Shown in pieces: positions 21,037 through 34,871 of a stretch of 64,000 bases of DNA. The notes beneath the pieces were generated by a model that had not been told where the DNA came from, did not search any database, and saw only the letters and a program-made list of their open reading frames with translations. The translations under genes were made by a program, and so were the position numbers. Position 1 is the stretch's first letter, and the number at the start of each line of letters is the position of its first letter. Source of the DNA: Peterkaempfera podocarpi (GTDB lineage Bacteria > Actinomycetota > Actinomycetes > Streptomycetales > Streptomycetaceae); assembly GCF_042466665.1 (NCBI RefSeq), contig NZ_CP162102.1:7192001-7256000 (forward strand). The letters run 5' to 3'.

Positions 21037-21071
21037 AGAGCCCGCGACCCCGGAACCGGGTCGCGGGCTCT
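21037..21071 (-). terminator. Terminator of the PRC-barrel gene
   Basis: A perfect 14-bp stem (AGAGCCCGCGACCC and complement) with a 7-nt loop lies 12 nt past the stop codon of the leftward gene. Confidence 0.85.
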
Positions 21072-21082
21072 GGATGCGTCGG

Positions 21083-22225
21083 TCAGGCGATCGGCTGCTC
21101 CAGCTGCTGGGCCGCCCCGGAGCCGTTGTACTGCGTCATGTGGGGCGTCTCGTTGGCCCCGCCGCCCAGTTCGGTCCGCTCCACCCCGCTGCCGGGGCCG
21201 TCGTGCACCTTCACCTGCTCGCGGCGCAGCTGGGTGCGGACGACCTCCTCGTGGGTGACCCGCTCCACGATCAGGCGGACCCGCTCGACCGGCACCATCC
21301 GCTTGCGCACCACCGGACGCTCCTCGCGCAGGGTGACCTCCTCGACGGCCTCGGAGATCTCCTTCTCGCTCAGCCCGGCGAGGTCGGCCTCGCTCACCGG
21401 TACCCGTTCCACGCGGACGCGCTCGCGGACCACCGGGATGCGCCGCTCGACCTCCTCGGTGACCACGTACTTGCGCAGCCGGGCGGTGCCCAGCACATGC
21501 CACTCCGTGGTGACCTCCACCCGCTCCTCGCGGCAGACCACATCCAGCTGCGACGGTCCGGGGTGGGTGGCGGAGGGGGACTCCCGCCGGACCGGCGTGG
21601 ACTGCATGGACTGGGCGTCCGCCTCGGCGAAGCGGGGGGCTGCGTGGGTGTGTTCGGCCGTGACGGGGCGGGCGGCGAGGTGCTCCTGGGCCATGGTGTG
21701 CGGCTGGGCCCGTGAGACCTCGACCGTGGGGGCCTCCTGGAGGCGGGTGGTCGAGGCCGACTGGTCGGAGGCCGACTGGGAAGAGGGCGATGCGGTGGGG
21801 GCCTGTCCGTTCATAAAACTGCTCCTGGCGTCCGGTGCGGGGCTGGCGGCGGGTACCGCCCCGAACTCCCGGTCCGGCGCGGCGGGTGCGGCATGCTGAG
21901 TGGGCCGGCCGCCGGGAGCGTCCAGGCCGTAGTAGCGGTAGAGCTGCAACTCCTGTGCGGGGGAGAGGTGTTGGCCTGCACCGAAGTCGGGTGAGTCCTT
22001 GACGAGCGCCTTCTCGTAGGGCACGCGCAGCTGGTCGCCCGAGAACTCGCTGGCGTTGAGGGGGACGAAGGCGTCGCGGCCGAAGACACCGGTGCGCACC
22101 GCGGCCCATTCGGGCCGTCCGGTGGCGTCGTCGAGATACACCTCGTCCACGGTGCCGATCTTGTCCCCGTTGCGGTCGACGGCTTTGTGACCGATCAGGT
22201 CCCGCGGATCGATGTCGGTCTGCAC
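21083..22225 (-). CDS. PRC-barrel and DUF2382 (YsnF-like) stress protein
   Basis: 380 aa from the GTG at 22225, which follows GGAGGAACC. The N-terminal PRC barrel (LIGHKAVDRNGDKIGTVDEV, to about residue 80) is followed by a Ser/Ala/Gln-rich linker. The C-terminal DUF2382 domain has paired charged repeats (EERVEVTTEWHVLGTARLRK, VREERPVVRKR-like segments). Such proteins are abundant general-stress proteins in actinobacteria; their biochemistry is unknown. It stands alone, with its own terminator and no partner on the same strand. Confidence 0.85.
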   Translation of the reverse strand: MQTDIDPRDLIGHKAVDRNGDKIGTVDEVYLDDATGRPEWAAVRTGVFGRDAFVPLNASEFSGDQLRVPYEKALVKDSPDFGAGQHLSPAQELQLYRYYGLDAPGGRPTQHAAPAAPDREFGAVPAASPAPDARSSFMNGQAPTASPSSQSASDQSASTTRLQEAPTVEVSRAQPHTMAQEHLAARPVTAEHTHAAPRFAEADAQSMQSTPVRRESPSATHPGPSQLDVVCREERVEVTTEWHVLGTARLRKYVVTEEVERRIPVVRERVRVERVPVSEADLAGLSEKEISEAVEEVTLREERPVVRKRMVPVERVRLIVERVTHEEVVRTQLRREQVKVHDGPGSGVERTELGGGANETPHMTQYNGSGAAQQLEQPIA

Positions 22226-22479
22226 GGTTCCTCCATTGCGGTTCCCCGGCATGCGCGCCGGCGGCCCCGGGGGAGGCCGGGGCGGTGGGTGAGTAGCAGG
22301 CGGGCACACCGCCATTTCACACGAAAAGCCACATTGGCCCCGGTGTCGACCTGGGGAGGGCCGAGTTGGGATTCCGGTGGGCCGTTCGGGGGTAGCAGAG
22401 CCGGCTGCACCGGCGCGGCGGGCGTTTCCTCGGCAAGGGGTGTGCGCGGGCGCCGCTGGTAGTGTGGTGGGGACCGTCG

Positions 22480-22735
22480 AGCCCGTTCGGGAGAGTCCTC
22501 GCGCCCCCGCTTCGCAGGGGACGGGGCGCCGAAGGAGCAACTCCTCCCCGGAATCTCTCAGGCATCCGTACCGGACAGGCGAGGTCACTCTGGAAAGCAG
22601 GGGCGGTTGCAGTCGGCGCGGAAGCCGGCGGCAGGCCCCTCACCGACGGTGCAAGCCGGCGGGCGCGGGCGCGGGGCATCCCCTCGGGCACGGGCGTGCC
22701 GGTGAAGCTCTCAGGTTCCGATGACAGAGGGGGAG
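22480..22735 (+). promoter_or_regulatory. Tandem glycine riboswitch upstream of gcvP
   Basis: Two glycine aptamers lie in tandem. The first has GGGAGAGTCC, the conserved GCCGAAGGAGCAACTCC core, ATCTCTCAGGCA and the closing CTCTGGAAAGC (about 22485-22600). The second has ACGGTGCAAGCCGGCGGG, GTGAAGCTCTCAGGTTCCG and GACAGAGGGGGA (about 22635-22735). About 100 nt separate it from the gcvP start. In streptomycetes such elements switch on glycine cleavage when glycine is abundant. Confidence 0.92.
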
Positions 22736-22835
22736 GCCGTCCGGGTACGTACGCCCGGGCCGCCGGCCCCGTGGGACGCCGGCGTCCCGATTGTGCGAGC
22801 CCCCACCGGTCCGTGACCAGGAGGCCTCAAGCGCC

Positions 22836-25754
<2,919 letters not shown>

Positions 25755-25780
25755 GCAGGGCAGGGCGCACGGCGCACACC

Positions 25781-25850
25781 AGGGGCGCGGAGTGCCATGC
25801 GGAGCCTGCTACTTCGGTAGCGGGCCGAGCGTGGCGCTCCGCGCCCCTGG
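25781..25850 (+). terminator. Terminator after gcvP
   Basis: CAGGGGCGCGGAG pairs with CTCCGCGCCCCTG across a long structured loop that contains a second small hairpin around TACTTCGGTA. It also faces the leftward DUF5999 gene, so it probably works in both directions. Confidence 0.75.
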
Positions 25851-25900
25851 CCGGAGTGCGGGGTGGGCGGTGCGCCGCCCCCTCGTGCCCCCGGGGGGCT

Positions 25901-26098
25901 TCAGGCCGCGCCGACGACGGCCAGCGAGCGGTGAGGCGCGATCACCCGGCCGTCGGGGAGCAGCTCACCGGTGTCGTCGAAGACCAGGACGCCGTTGCAC
26001 AGCAGGCTCCAGCCCTGCTCGGGGTGGCAGGCAACGGGTCGGGCCGCTTCGCGGTCCGGCGAGTCGGCCGATGGGCACTGGGGTCGGTGCTGGCACAT
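25901..26098 (-). CDS. DUF5999 small conserved protein
   Basis: 65 aa, starting MCQHRPQCPSADSPDREAAR and containing HPEQGWSLLCNGVLVFDDTG and LLPDGRVIAPHR. Three or four Cys and several His residues near the N-terminus could bind metal. The family is nearly universal in streptomycetes and of unknown function. The ATG at 26098 follows GAGGG. A longer in-frame reading from 26347 lacks family similarity upstream of MCQH and is not used. Confidence 0.85.
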   Translation of the reverse strand: MCQHRPQCPSADSPDREAARPVACHPEQGWSLLCNGVLVFDDTGELLPDGRVIAPHRSLAVVGAA

Positions 26099-26367
26099 TG
26101 TCGTACCCTCGCTTCGCAGGTTTCCGGTCGCCGCGCGGAGGTTCGCCGCCAGGTACCGGGAATCACTCTCCCGGCGAGGTGTGAGCCGTCCGCTCACGGG
26201 GTAGGACAACTCACTTTCCGCGCTGGTTCCCAGTGTCTGCATCCGGGGACCGTCCCGCAGCCGTTTGGTGACATGCACCACAGTGCAGCCCCCTGAGATC
26301 ACCCGTTCGGATGCCTTGGATGCGCGCCGCCCCCCGTTTGGGGCCATGCTGCCCCCGCCCGTCCGGG

Positions 26368-26994
26368 TCAGACCGGAGCCACCTCACCGCCCCGCGACGG
26401 TGAGGGCGTCCGGGTCTGCGGGCGGCACACCGGTGGCGCCCTGCGCGGGGGAGAGACCGCCCGGCGGAACAGACGCAGCAGCTCCCCGGCCGGGTAGACG
26501 CGGTGCGCCGCGATGCCCAGCGGTGCCGGGGCCAGCGGGATCAGCAGATCGGTGCCGCCGGGCCGCAGCGCGTGCAGCCACAGCGCGGCGGTGTACAGCG
26601 ACGGCACGGACAGCAGCCGCGGCTCGTACGGCCCGGCCGAGCCGGCAGCGGCGCGGCGTGCCTGCTGCAGTGCGCGCAGCGTCGCCACCAGGTACGGCCC
26701 CTCGGCGAAGTGCGAGAAGGCGTGGCCGTCCGCCGTCTCCTGGGTCTCCGCCGCAGCGACCACCTCGTCCCCGCAGCTGATCAGGAACCGCCAGCCGGTG
26801 CGGGGCGCCGCCGCCAGCGCCACGCCGGGCCGCAGCAGATGGACGGCCAGCGGGTGCTGGGGCACGGGTGGATGTGCCGTGTCGGGCGTCCGCAGCGCCG
26901 GCGTGGTGACGTGCCGCAGCGCGGTGGGTGAGACAAGGGCGGTGAGGACGGAGCGCAGCGCTCCGTCGGGAGGCTGGGGGAGCTGCAAGGTCAT
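26368..26994 (-). CDS. Conserved hypothetical protein, function unknown
   Basis: 208 aa from an ATG with GGAGAGG upstream. I do not recognise a named family. It has an N-terminal alpha-helical part, a central beta-rich part (GWRFLISCGDEVVAAAETQE), a hydrophobic C-terminal region (LYTAALWLHALRPGGTDLLI) with a Pro/Arg tail, and no signal peptide. It is mostly soluble in character and diverges from the GCS2-type ligase gene, 359 bp away. Codon use matches its neighbours, so it is likely a genuine protein. Confidence 0.65.
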   Translation of the reverse strand: MTLQLPQPPDGALRSVLTALVSPTALRHVTTPALRTPDTAHPPVPQHPLAVHLLRPGVALAAAPRTGWRFLISCGDEVVAAAETQETADGHAFSHFAEGPYLVATLRALQQARRAAAGSAGPYEPRLLSVPSLYTAALWLHALRPGGTDLLIPLAPAPLGIAAHRVYPAGELLRLFRRAVSPPRRAPPVCRPQTRTPSPSRGGEVAPV

Positions 26995-27353
26995 GTGGGT
27001 CGCCTCTCCGGTAGAGATCGGCGTGCAGGCGCTGAGCGAGGGTTGCCGTTCGGTGCCGGGCGAGCAGCGGTGCGCCGGCGGCGGCGGGCGGGCCTGGGAG
27101 GCCGGGCGGGCCGGGGCCGGGGCGCGGGCGGAGACTTCCGGCAGTGACTCTTGTATGGCGGACCGGGGCCCGGCGCAAGAGGACGTCCCTGCCCTTTGTT
27201 CCCGGATCAGCGGATCTCACGCGTACCGGGCAGGTCGGGTGGTGTGATCCGCCGGGGGACGGAAAGGTGTCCCGCCGCAGCCCGACGGCCCGGCTATCGA
27301 TCATTCGGCCTGGGCATGATGCAGGCACGGTGCAGCGAGGAGGGATGGCGCCC

Positions 27354-28859
27354 ATGGGCGAGAAGGTCGCGGCCACTGGTTCCGACCTGTCCGACCGGCA
27401 GCTCTACCGCAGAAAGCTCAGGACCTGCCTGGAGGCGCTGGAGCGGATGCTGCGGGAGAAGCGGTTCGACCGTCCGCGGGCCGTCATGGGTCTGGAGATC
27501 GAACTCAACCTCGCCGACGACCAGGGCCTGCCGGTGATGCGCAACGAGCAGGTGCTGCAGGCGATCGCCAGCCCGGACTTCCAGACCGAGCTGGGGCAGT
27601 TCAACATCGAGGTGAACATCGCGCCGCACCGGCTGGGCGGCCGGGTCTTCGAGGAGCTGCGCGAGGAGATCGACACCGGGCTGCGCTACGCGGACCGCAA
27701 GGCGGCCGAGGTGGGCGCGCGGATCGTGATGGTGGGGGTGCTGCCCACGCTGACCAACGATCACGCGGTGCTGGACAACATGTCGCGCAATGACCGCTAC
27801 AGCCTGCTCAACGACCAGATACTGGCCGCCCGCGGCGAGGACATCGCGTTGGACATCGACGGGGTGGAGCGGTTGGAGGTGGAGTCGGCGTCGATCGTCG
27901 CGGAGGCCGCCTGCACCTCGCTGCAGCTCCATCTGCAGGTGACGCCCGAGCGGTTCCCCGCGGTGTGGAACGCGGCGCAGGCGCTGTCCGGCGCCCAGGT
28001 GGCGGTGGGCGCCAACTCGCCGTTCCTGTTCGGCCGGGAGCTGTGGCGCGAGACCCGGCCGGTGCTGTTCGAGCAGGCCTGCGACACCCGCCCGGAGGAG
28101 CTGAAGGCGCAGGGGGTGCGGCCGATCACCTGGTTCGGCGAGCGGTGGGTGGACTCGGCGCTGGAGCTCTTCGAGGAGAACGTCCGCTACTTCCCGTCGC
28201 TGCTGCCGATCTGCGACGACGAGGACCCGGTGAAGGTGCTGGCGTCCGGCGGGGTGCCGCACCTGGCCGAACTGCGGCTGCACAACGGCACCATCTACCG
28301 CTGGAACCGCCCCGTCTACGACGTCGCCGACGGGATGCCGCACCTCAGGGTGGAGAACCGGGTGCTGCCGGCCGGGCCGACGGTTGCCGACACCCTCGCC
28401 AACACGGCGTTCTACTACGGCCTGGTGCGTTCACTGGCGGAGCAGCAGCGACCGGTGTGGACGCGGCTGCCGTTCGCGCTGGCGTCGGAGAACTTCCATG
28501 CCGCGGCGCGGGCGGGCATCGACGCCGTGCTGCACTGGCCGAAGGCGGGGCGCGGGGGGCGGCTGGGGCCGCCGGTGCGGGTGCCGGCGGTGGAGCTGGT
28601 GCTGGAGGAGCTGCTGCCGCTGGCCGCGCAGGGGCTGGACGCCTGGGGGGTGGAGGCCGCGGACCGGGACCGCTACCTGGGCATCGTGGAGGCCCGCTGC
28701 CGGCTGCGGACCAACGGCGCCGCCTGGCAGAGCGCGACCTTCCACCACTTCCGGGACCGCTACGGGCAGGACCGGGCGTCGGCGCTGGCGGCGATGACCC
28801 GGCGGTACATGGAGTACATGCGCAGCGGCGAGCCGGTGCACACCTGGCCGGTGGGCTGA
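27354..28859 (+). CDS. Glutamate-cysteine ligase family (GCS2) protein
   Basis: 501 aa. The N-terminal motif MGLEIELNLADDQGLPVMR and the segment FNIEVNIAPHRLGG are the metal/ATP-binding acidic motifs of the GCS2 carboxylate-amine ligases; GANSPFLFGRELW and LRVENRVLPAGPTVAD are conserved too. These enzymes form gamma-glutamyl bonds with ATP, but substrates vary and actinobacteria use mycothiol rather than glutathione. So the true product is unknown. The ATG at 27354 lies 10 nt after AGGAGG; an ATG at 27345 is too close to it. No obvious pathway partners adjoin it. Confidence 0.82.
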   Translation: MGEKVAATGSDLSDRQLYRRKLRTCLEALERMLREKRFDRPRAVMGLEIELNLADDQGLPVMRNEQVLQAIASPDFQTELGQFNIEVNIAPHRLGGRVFEELREEIDTGLRYADRKAAEVGARIVMVGVLPTLTNDHAVLDNMSRNDRYSLLNDQILAARGEDIALDIDGVERLEVESASIVAEAACTSLQLHLQVTPERFPAVWNAAQALSGAQVAVGANSPFLFGRELWRETRPVLFEQACDTRPEELKAQGVRPITWFGERWVDSALELFEENVRYFPSLLPICDDEDPVKVLASGGVPHLAELRLHNGTIYRWNRPVYDVADGMPHLRVENRVLPAGPTVADTLANTAFYYGLVRSLAEQQRPVWTRLPFALASENFHAAARAGIDAVLHWPKAGRGGRLGPPVRVPAVELVLEELLPLAAQGLDAWGVEAADRDRYLGIVEARCRLRTNGAAWQSATFHHFRDRYGQDRASALAAMTRRYMEYMRSGEPVHTWPVG

Positions 28860-28935
28860 ACCGGCGGGGTGCGGGGGGCGTCAACGGCTGTGGAATGATG
28901 ATCTGCCCGGCCCCTCTGTGTCTGTTGGAGCCCCC

Positions 28936-29724
28936 TTGACCACCATCGAAGACACCGCGCAGGCTCCCGCGGTCCCCCGGCGGCTGCTCGGTCAGGAACT
29001 GGTCATCGTGCTGGCCCTGTCGCTGGGTGCCAGCGGCCTGAGCGCGCTGATCAGCTTCATCGGGTCGCTCACCCGCCGCGCCGCGCTCAAGCAGCAGACC
29101 GCGACCCTCAACGGCTCGCTGGCGCCCGGCCGTCCCTGGCTCGACCTGGCGTGGCAGCTGTTCGACATCGGCACCGCCCTGGTACCCGTCGCCCTGGTCG
29201 CGCATCTGCTGCTGCGGGAGGGGTCCTCGGTGCGGGCACTGGGCCTGGACCTCGCCCACCGCTGGTCCGACCTGCGGCGCGGTACGGCGGTGGCCGCGCT
29301 GATCGGCGGCTCCGGGCTCGCCCTGTACCTGGCTGCCCGCGCCTCGGGGGCCAACCTCACCGTGGTGCCGTCCTCGCTGCCCGACGTGTGGTGGCGCATC
29401 CCCGTCCTGGTGGCCTCCGCCTGGCAGAACGCCATGGTGGAGGAGGTCATCGTGGTGGGCTATCTGCTGCGCCGCCTCGCCCAGCTCGGCTGGTCCTGGC
29501 CGGCCGCGCTGGTCGCCAGCTCGCTGCTGCGCGGCTCCTACCACCTCTACCAGGGCGTCGGCGGCTTCGCCGGCAATGTGGTGATGGGTGTGGTCTTCTG
29601 CCTGCTCTACCGCCGCTGGGGGCGGGTGATGCCGCTGCTGGTGGCGCACGCCCTGATCGACACGGTGGCGTTTGTGGGCTACACCGCTCTGGCGGGGCAT
29701 GTGGGGTGGCTTCCCACCGGGTGA
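28936..29724 (+). CDS. CPBP-family intramembrane metalloprotease-like protein
   Basis: 262 aa with about seven hydrophobic segments. CPBP motifs are visible: MVEEVIVVGYLLRRL (paired Glu), SYHLYQGVGGFAGNVVMG (His) and HALID (His). The canonical first motif is EExxxR; here the Arg position is Val (EEVIVV), so proteolysis is uncertain. The TTG at 28936 has GGAG five bases upstream and is preferred over a GTG at 28918 that lies on the wrong side of that site. Roles of the family range from prenyl-protein processing to bacteriocin immunity; none can be chosen here. Confidence 0.78.
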   Translation: MTTIEDTAQAPAVPRRLLGQELVIVLALSLGASGLSALISFIGSLTRRAALKQQTATLNGSLAPGRPWLDLAWQLFDIGTALVPVALVAHLLLREGSSVRALGLDLAHRWSDLRRGTAVAALIGGSGLALYLAARASGANLTVVPSSLPDVWWRIPVLVASAWQNAMVEEVIVVGYLLRRLAQLGWSWPAALVASSLLRGSYHLYQGVGGFAGNVVMGVVFCLLYRRWGRVMPLLVAHALIDTVAFVGYTALAGHVGWLPTG

Positions 29725-29787
29725 CCGCTTCTGCGGTCAGCCGGGCGGTACGGACGGAGGCGGGTGCGGACGGAGGCAGGGACGGCG

Positions 29788-31203
29788 GTGCGGGAGCAGA
29801 CGCAGGCGCGGGCGATGCTCGACCAGGCGTGGGCGCGGCTGGGCGGGGAGCCGTCGTCCGTGGAGCGTATCCGCTGGACCGGGCCGGAGGGGCTGCTGCC
29901 CGCCGGGCTGCCGGTCGCCGCGCTGGCCGCGGCGAGCGTCGGCGCCGCCGCACTGGCCGCCGCCGAACTCGCCGCGGTGCGCACCGGACACCCCGCCGCC
30001 CCGCCGGCGGCCACGGTCGACGCCGCCGCTGTGGCGACCGCGTTCGCCAGCGAGCGGCAGCTGCGGGCCGACGGCGCCGCCTGGGACACCTGGGCGCCGT
30101 TGTCCCGCTTCTGGCCCGCCGCCGACGGGTGGGTCCGCACCCACGCCAACTACCCCCACCACCGCGAGCGGCTGCTCGCGGCCCTGGAGGTGCCCGACAG
30201 CCCCGGGGACGACCTCGCCCGGGCGGTCGCCGCGGCCGTCGCCGCGCAGCCCGCCGAGGTGACCGCGGCCCGGGTCACCGCGGCGGGCGGGCTGGCCGTC
30301 GGCGTCCGGGAGCCGCGGGAGTGGGCCGGCCATCCGCAGGGCGCCGCGGTGGCGGCGATGCCGCTGCTGCGGCTGGACCGGGTCGGGGACGCACCCCCCG
30401 CCGTGCTGGGCCCGCTGCCGCAGAGCGGGCCGCTGCTCCCGGCCGCCGGGATGCGGGTGCTGGACCTCACCCGGGTGATCGCCGGGCCGGTGGGCACCCG
30501 CACCCTCGGCCTGCTGGGCGCCGACGTCCTGCGGATCGACAGCCCCCGGCTGCCCGAGATCCCCGAGCAGCACCTGGACACCGGCTTCGGCAAGCGCTCC
30601 GCACTGCTGGACCTGGAGCACCGCGCGGACCGGGAGCGCCTGGAGGAGCTGATGGAGGGCGCCGACGCCGTGGTCACCGGCTACCGGCCCGGTGCGCTGG
30701 ACCGTCACGGCCTCGCCCCGGACGCACTGCTGGAACGGCACCCGCAGCTGACCGTCGCCACGGTCAGCGCCTGGAGCGAGGCCGGGCCGTGGGCGGGACG
30801 GCGCGGCTTCGACAGCCTGGTGCAGACCGCCACCGGCATCGCCCGGCTGCAGGCCGCGCCGGACGGCACCCCCGGCGCGCTGCCCGTCCAGGCCCTGGAC
30901 CACGGCACCGGGTATCTGCTGGCCGCCGCGGTACTGCGGGCCCGGACCGGCAAGGCCGCCGAGGGCGGCGGCCGGATCGCCCGGCTCTCCCTGGCGCAGA
31001 CCGCCGCCTGGCTGCTGCGCCAGCCCCGTACCGGGTCCCGCACCCAGGGTCCCGCCCTGGACGCCGGGCCCCACCTCGCCGAAGCGGACACACCGCTGGG
31101 GCGGATCCGCTACGCCCTGCCGCCGGTCGCCCTCGACGGCGGCCCCCGTGACTGGGCGCAGCCCGTGACGCCCTGGGGCTCCGCCGCTCCCGGGTGGCGC
31201 TGA
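29788..31203 (+). CDS. Class III CoA-transferase (CaiB/BaiF family)
   Basis: About 471 aa from the GTG at 29788, which has GGAGG 11 nt upstream; a GTG at 29764 would add eight residues. The catalytic lobe is clear in the C-terminal half: MRVLDLTRVIAGPVGTRTLG, GADVLRIDSPR, then RRGFDSLVQTATGIAR with the Asp of the family. The Ala-rich N-terminal half (to about 220) resembles the second lobe of such enzymes, with RADGAAWDTWAPLSRFWP. Members move CoA between carboxylic acids. No acyl-CoA metabolism genes adjoin it, so the substrate is unknown. Confidence 0.8.
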   Translation: MREQTQARAMLDQAWARLGGEPSSVERIRWTGPEGLLPAGLPVAALAAASVGAAALAAAELAAVRTGHPAAPPAATVDAAAVATAFASERQLRADGAAWDTWAPLSRFWPAADGWVRTHANYPHHRERLLAALEVPDSPGDDLARAVAAAVAAQPAEVTAARVTAAGGLAVGVREPREWAGHPQGAAVAAMPLLRLDRVGDAPPAVLGPLPQSGPLLPAAGMRVLDLTRVIAGPVGTRTLGLLGADVLRIDSPRLPEIPEQHLDTGFGKRSALLDLEHRADRERLEELMEGADAVVTGYRPGALDRHGLAPDALLERHPQLTVATVSAWSEAGPWAGRRGFDSLVQTATGIARLQAAPDGTPGALPVQALDHGTGYLLAAAVLRARTGKAAEGGGRIARLSLAQTAAWLLRQPRTGSRTQGPALDAGPHLAEADTPLGRIRYALPPVALDGGPRDWAQPVTPWGSAAPGWR

Positions 31204-31460
31204 GCCGCGCCCGCAGCTCGGCGGCCGGGGGCGGCTCGGCCCTCGAAGGGCTGCAGGGTGCCGTCGAGCACGGTGACCGCATGACCGGAGAGCAGCCCCC
31301 GGTCGCCCAGCAGCCGGGTGCGGACCAGCCTGGAGCGGGCGGAGGCCTGCAGGCCGGTGAGGGCGGTCCGGCCCGGGCGACGGCCGGGATCCCCGGGCGC
31401 GTCACCGGAGGGCGACCGGACCGGTCAGGATCGGAGAAGCGCCGGTCGCCGGGCCGCGCC

Positions 31461-31474
31461 TAGCCTGACGGCCA
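31461..31474 (+). promoter_or_regulatory. -10 box for a leaderless VOC gene
   Basis: TAGCCT at 31461-31466 is followed after 7 nt by the ATG at 31474 with no Shine-Dalgarno sequence between them. Leaderless transcription is the simplest reading. Confidence 0.5.
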
Positions 31475-31884
31475 TGGACATCAGCATTCACTGGACCTTC
31501 CTCCCGCACCACGACCCGGACGCCTCCCTGGCCTTCTACCGCGACGCCCTCGGCTTCGAGGTCCGCAACGACGTCGGGTCCGGCGCGATGCGCTGGATCA
31601 CGGTGGGCCCCGCCGGCCGGCCGGGCACGTCCATCGTCCTGGAGCCGCCGGCCGCCGATCCGGCCGTCACCGAGGACGAGCGCCGCACCGTCGTCGCGAT
31701 GATGGCCAAGGGCAGCTACGCCCGCCTCACCCTGGCCGCCGCCGACCTCGACGGCGTTTTCGCGCGGCTGCAGGCCGGTGGTGCCGAGGTCGTCCAGGAG
31801 CCGACGGTGCAGCCGTACGGCATCCGCGACTGCGCCTTCCGCGATCCTGCGGGCAACCTGATCCGCATCAACGAGCTCCGCTGA
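31474..31884 (+). CDS. VOC-family (glyoxalase/bleomycin-resistance fold) protein
   Basis: 136 aa, two beta-alpha-beta-beta-beta modules. HHDPDASLAFYRDALGFEVR starts the first, and YGIRDCAFRDPAGNLIRINE ends the second with its usual Glu metal ligand. Small VOC proteins bind or modify toxic small molecules, including antibiotics. It lies 328 bp upstream of a UvrA-like ABC protein on the same strand, which suggests a shared detoxification or resistance theme, but separate promoters are likely. The substrate is unknown. Confidence 0.85.
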   Translation: MDISIHWTFLPHHDPDASLAFYRDALGFEVRNDVGSGAMRWITVGPAGRPGTSIVLEPPAADPAVTEDERRTVVAMMAKGSYARLTLAAADLDGVFARLQAGGAEVVQEPTVQPYGIRDCAFRDPAGNLIRINELR

Positions 31885-32043
31885 GCCGCCCGGCGGCCGC
31901 AGCCCCGACCCGCCGCCGGGGGCGGGCACCGCGAAGGCGGCCACCTGCGGTGCGGGTGGCGCCCCGCCCGGCGGCCGCCGGTGCCGCGCGGCCGGGGCCC
32001 GGGGCTGCACCGCCCGGAGTGACGCGGACACCGGTTGCGGCAT

Positions 32044-32085
32044 CCCGGTTGTCGCACCGATGAGCCCGGTTGTCGCACCGATGAG
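32044..32085 (+). repeat. Perfect 21-bp tandem duplication upstream of the UvrA-like gene
   Basis: Two identical, directly abutting 21-bp copies (32044-32064 and 32065-32085) share the core GTTGTCGCACCGATGAG. Two helical turns per copy would set proteins on the same DNA face. They lie 128 bp before the start of the UvrA-like gene and are a possible operator or promoter duplication. Confidence 0.7.
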
Positions 32086-32212
32086 GTAGACAGGGGACGC
32101 TGCCGCGACCGCGCCCACGCGGGGGAGGACCGGACGCCTCGACCGGTCCGGCCGAGCCGGGCGACGCCGAGGGGGACCGCGAAGGCGGCCCCGCCCGACA
32201 GATGGAGAGACG

Positions 32213-34603
<2,391 letters not shown>

Positions 34604-34660
34604 CCGGAGTCCTGGCGCCGCCGCGGTGGTGGTCGGGATCGGCTGAGCGTCCGTCACCGA

Positions 34661-34718
34661 GGGGAGCCGGCCCGCACAGGCCCCGGCCGCGCCCGGCTCA
34701 GGGCCGGGCCGGCTCCCC
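34661..34718 (+). terminator. Terminator after the UvrA-like gene
   Basis: A 14-bp stem (GGGGAGCCGGCCCG and complement) with a long GC-rich loop starts 58 nt after the stop and runs into CCCCCC. Confidence 0.75.
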
Positions 34719-34871
34719 CCTTGGACCGGACGTTTCCGCGCGGTCCGCCGCGGCACGGGCCTGCCTGGCCCGCGCCGCGCGCGTGGAATGCCCGATGCCC
34801 GGTCGGCGCCGGAAGCAGCCGTGCCCCGCCCCGCGCCCCCACCCGCAGCGAAGCGGTGCGATCATCCTCGG

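Noticed and set aside
29151..31151. Plus-strand frame of 666 codons across the CPBP and CoA-transferase genes
   Set aside because: It overlaps both genes in another frame and is dominated by Arg, Gly and Ala; no domain is visible.
31204..31473. Possible minus-strand coding remnant between the CoA-transferase and VOC genes
   Set aside because: A phrase such as RTRLLGDRGLLSGHAVTV can be read, but there is no start, no ribosome-binding site and no family I recognise, so I left it unannotated.
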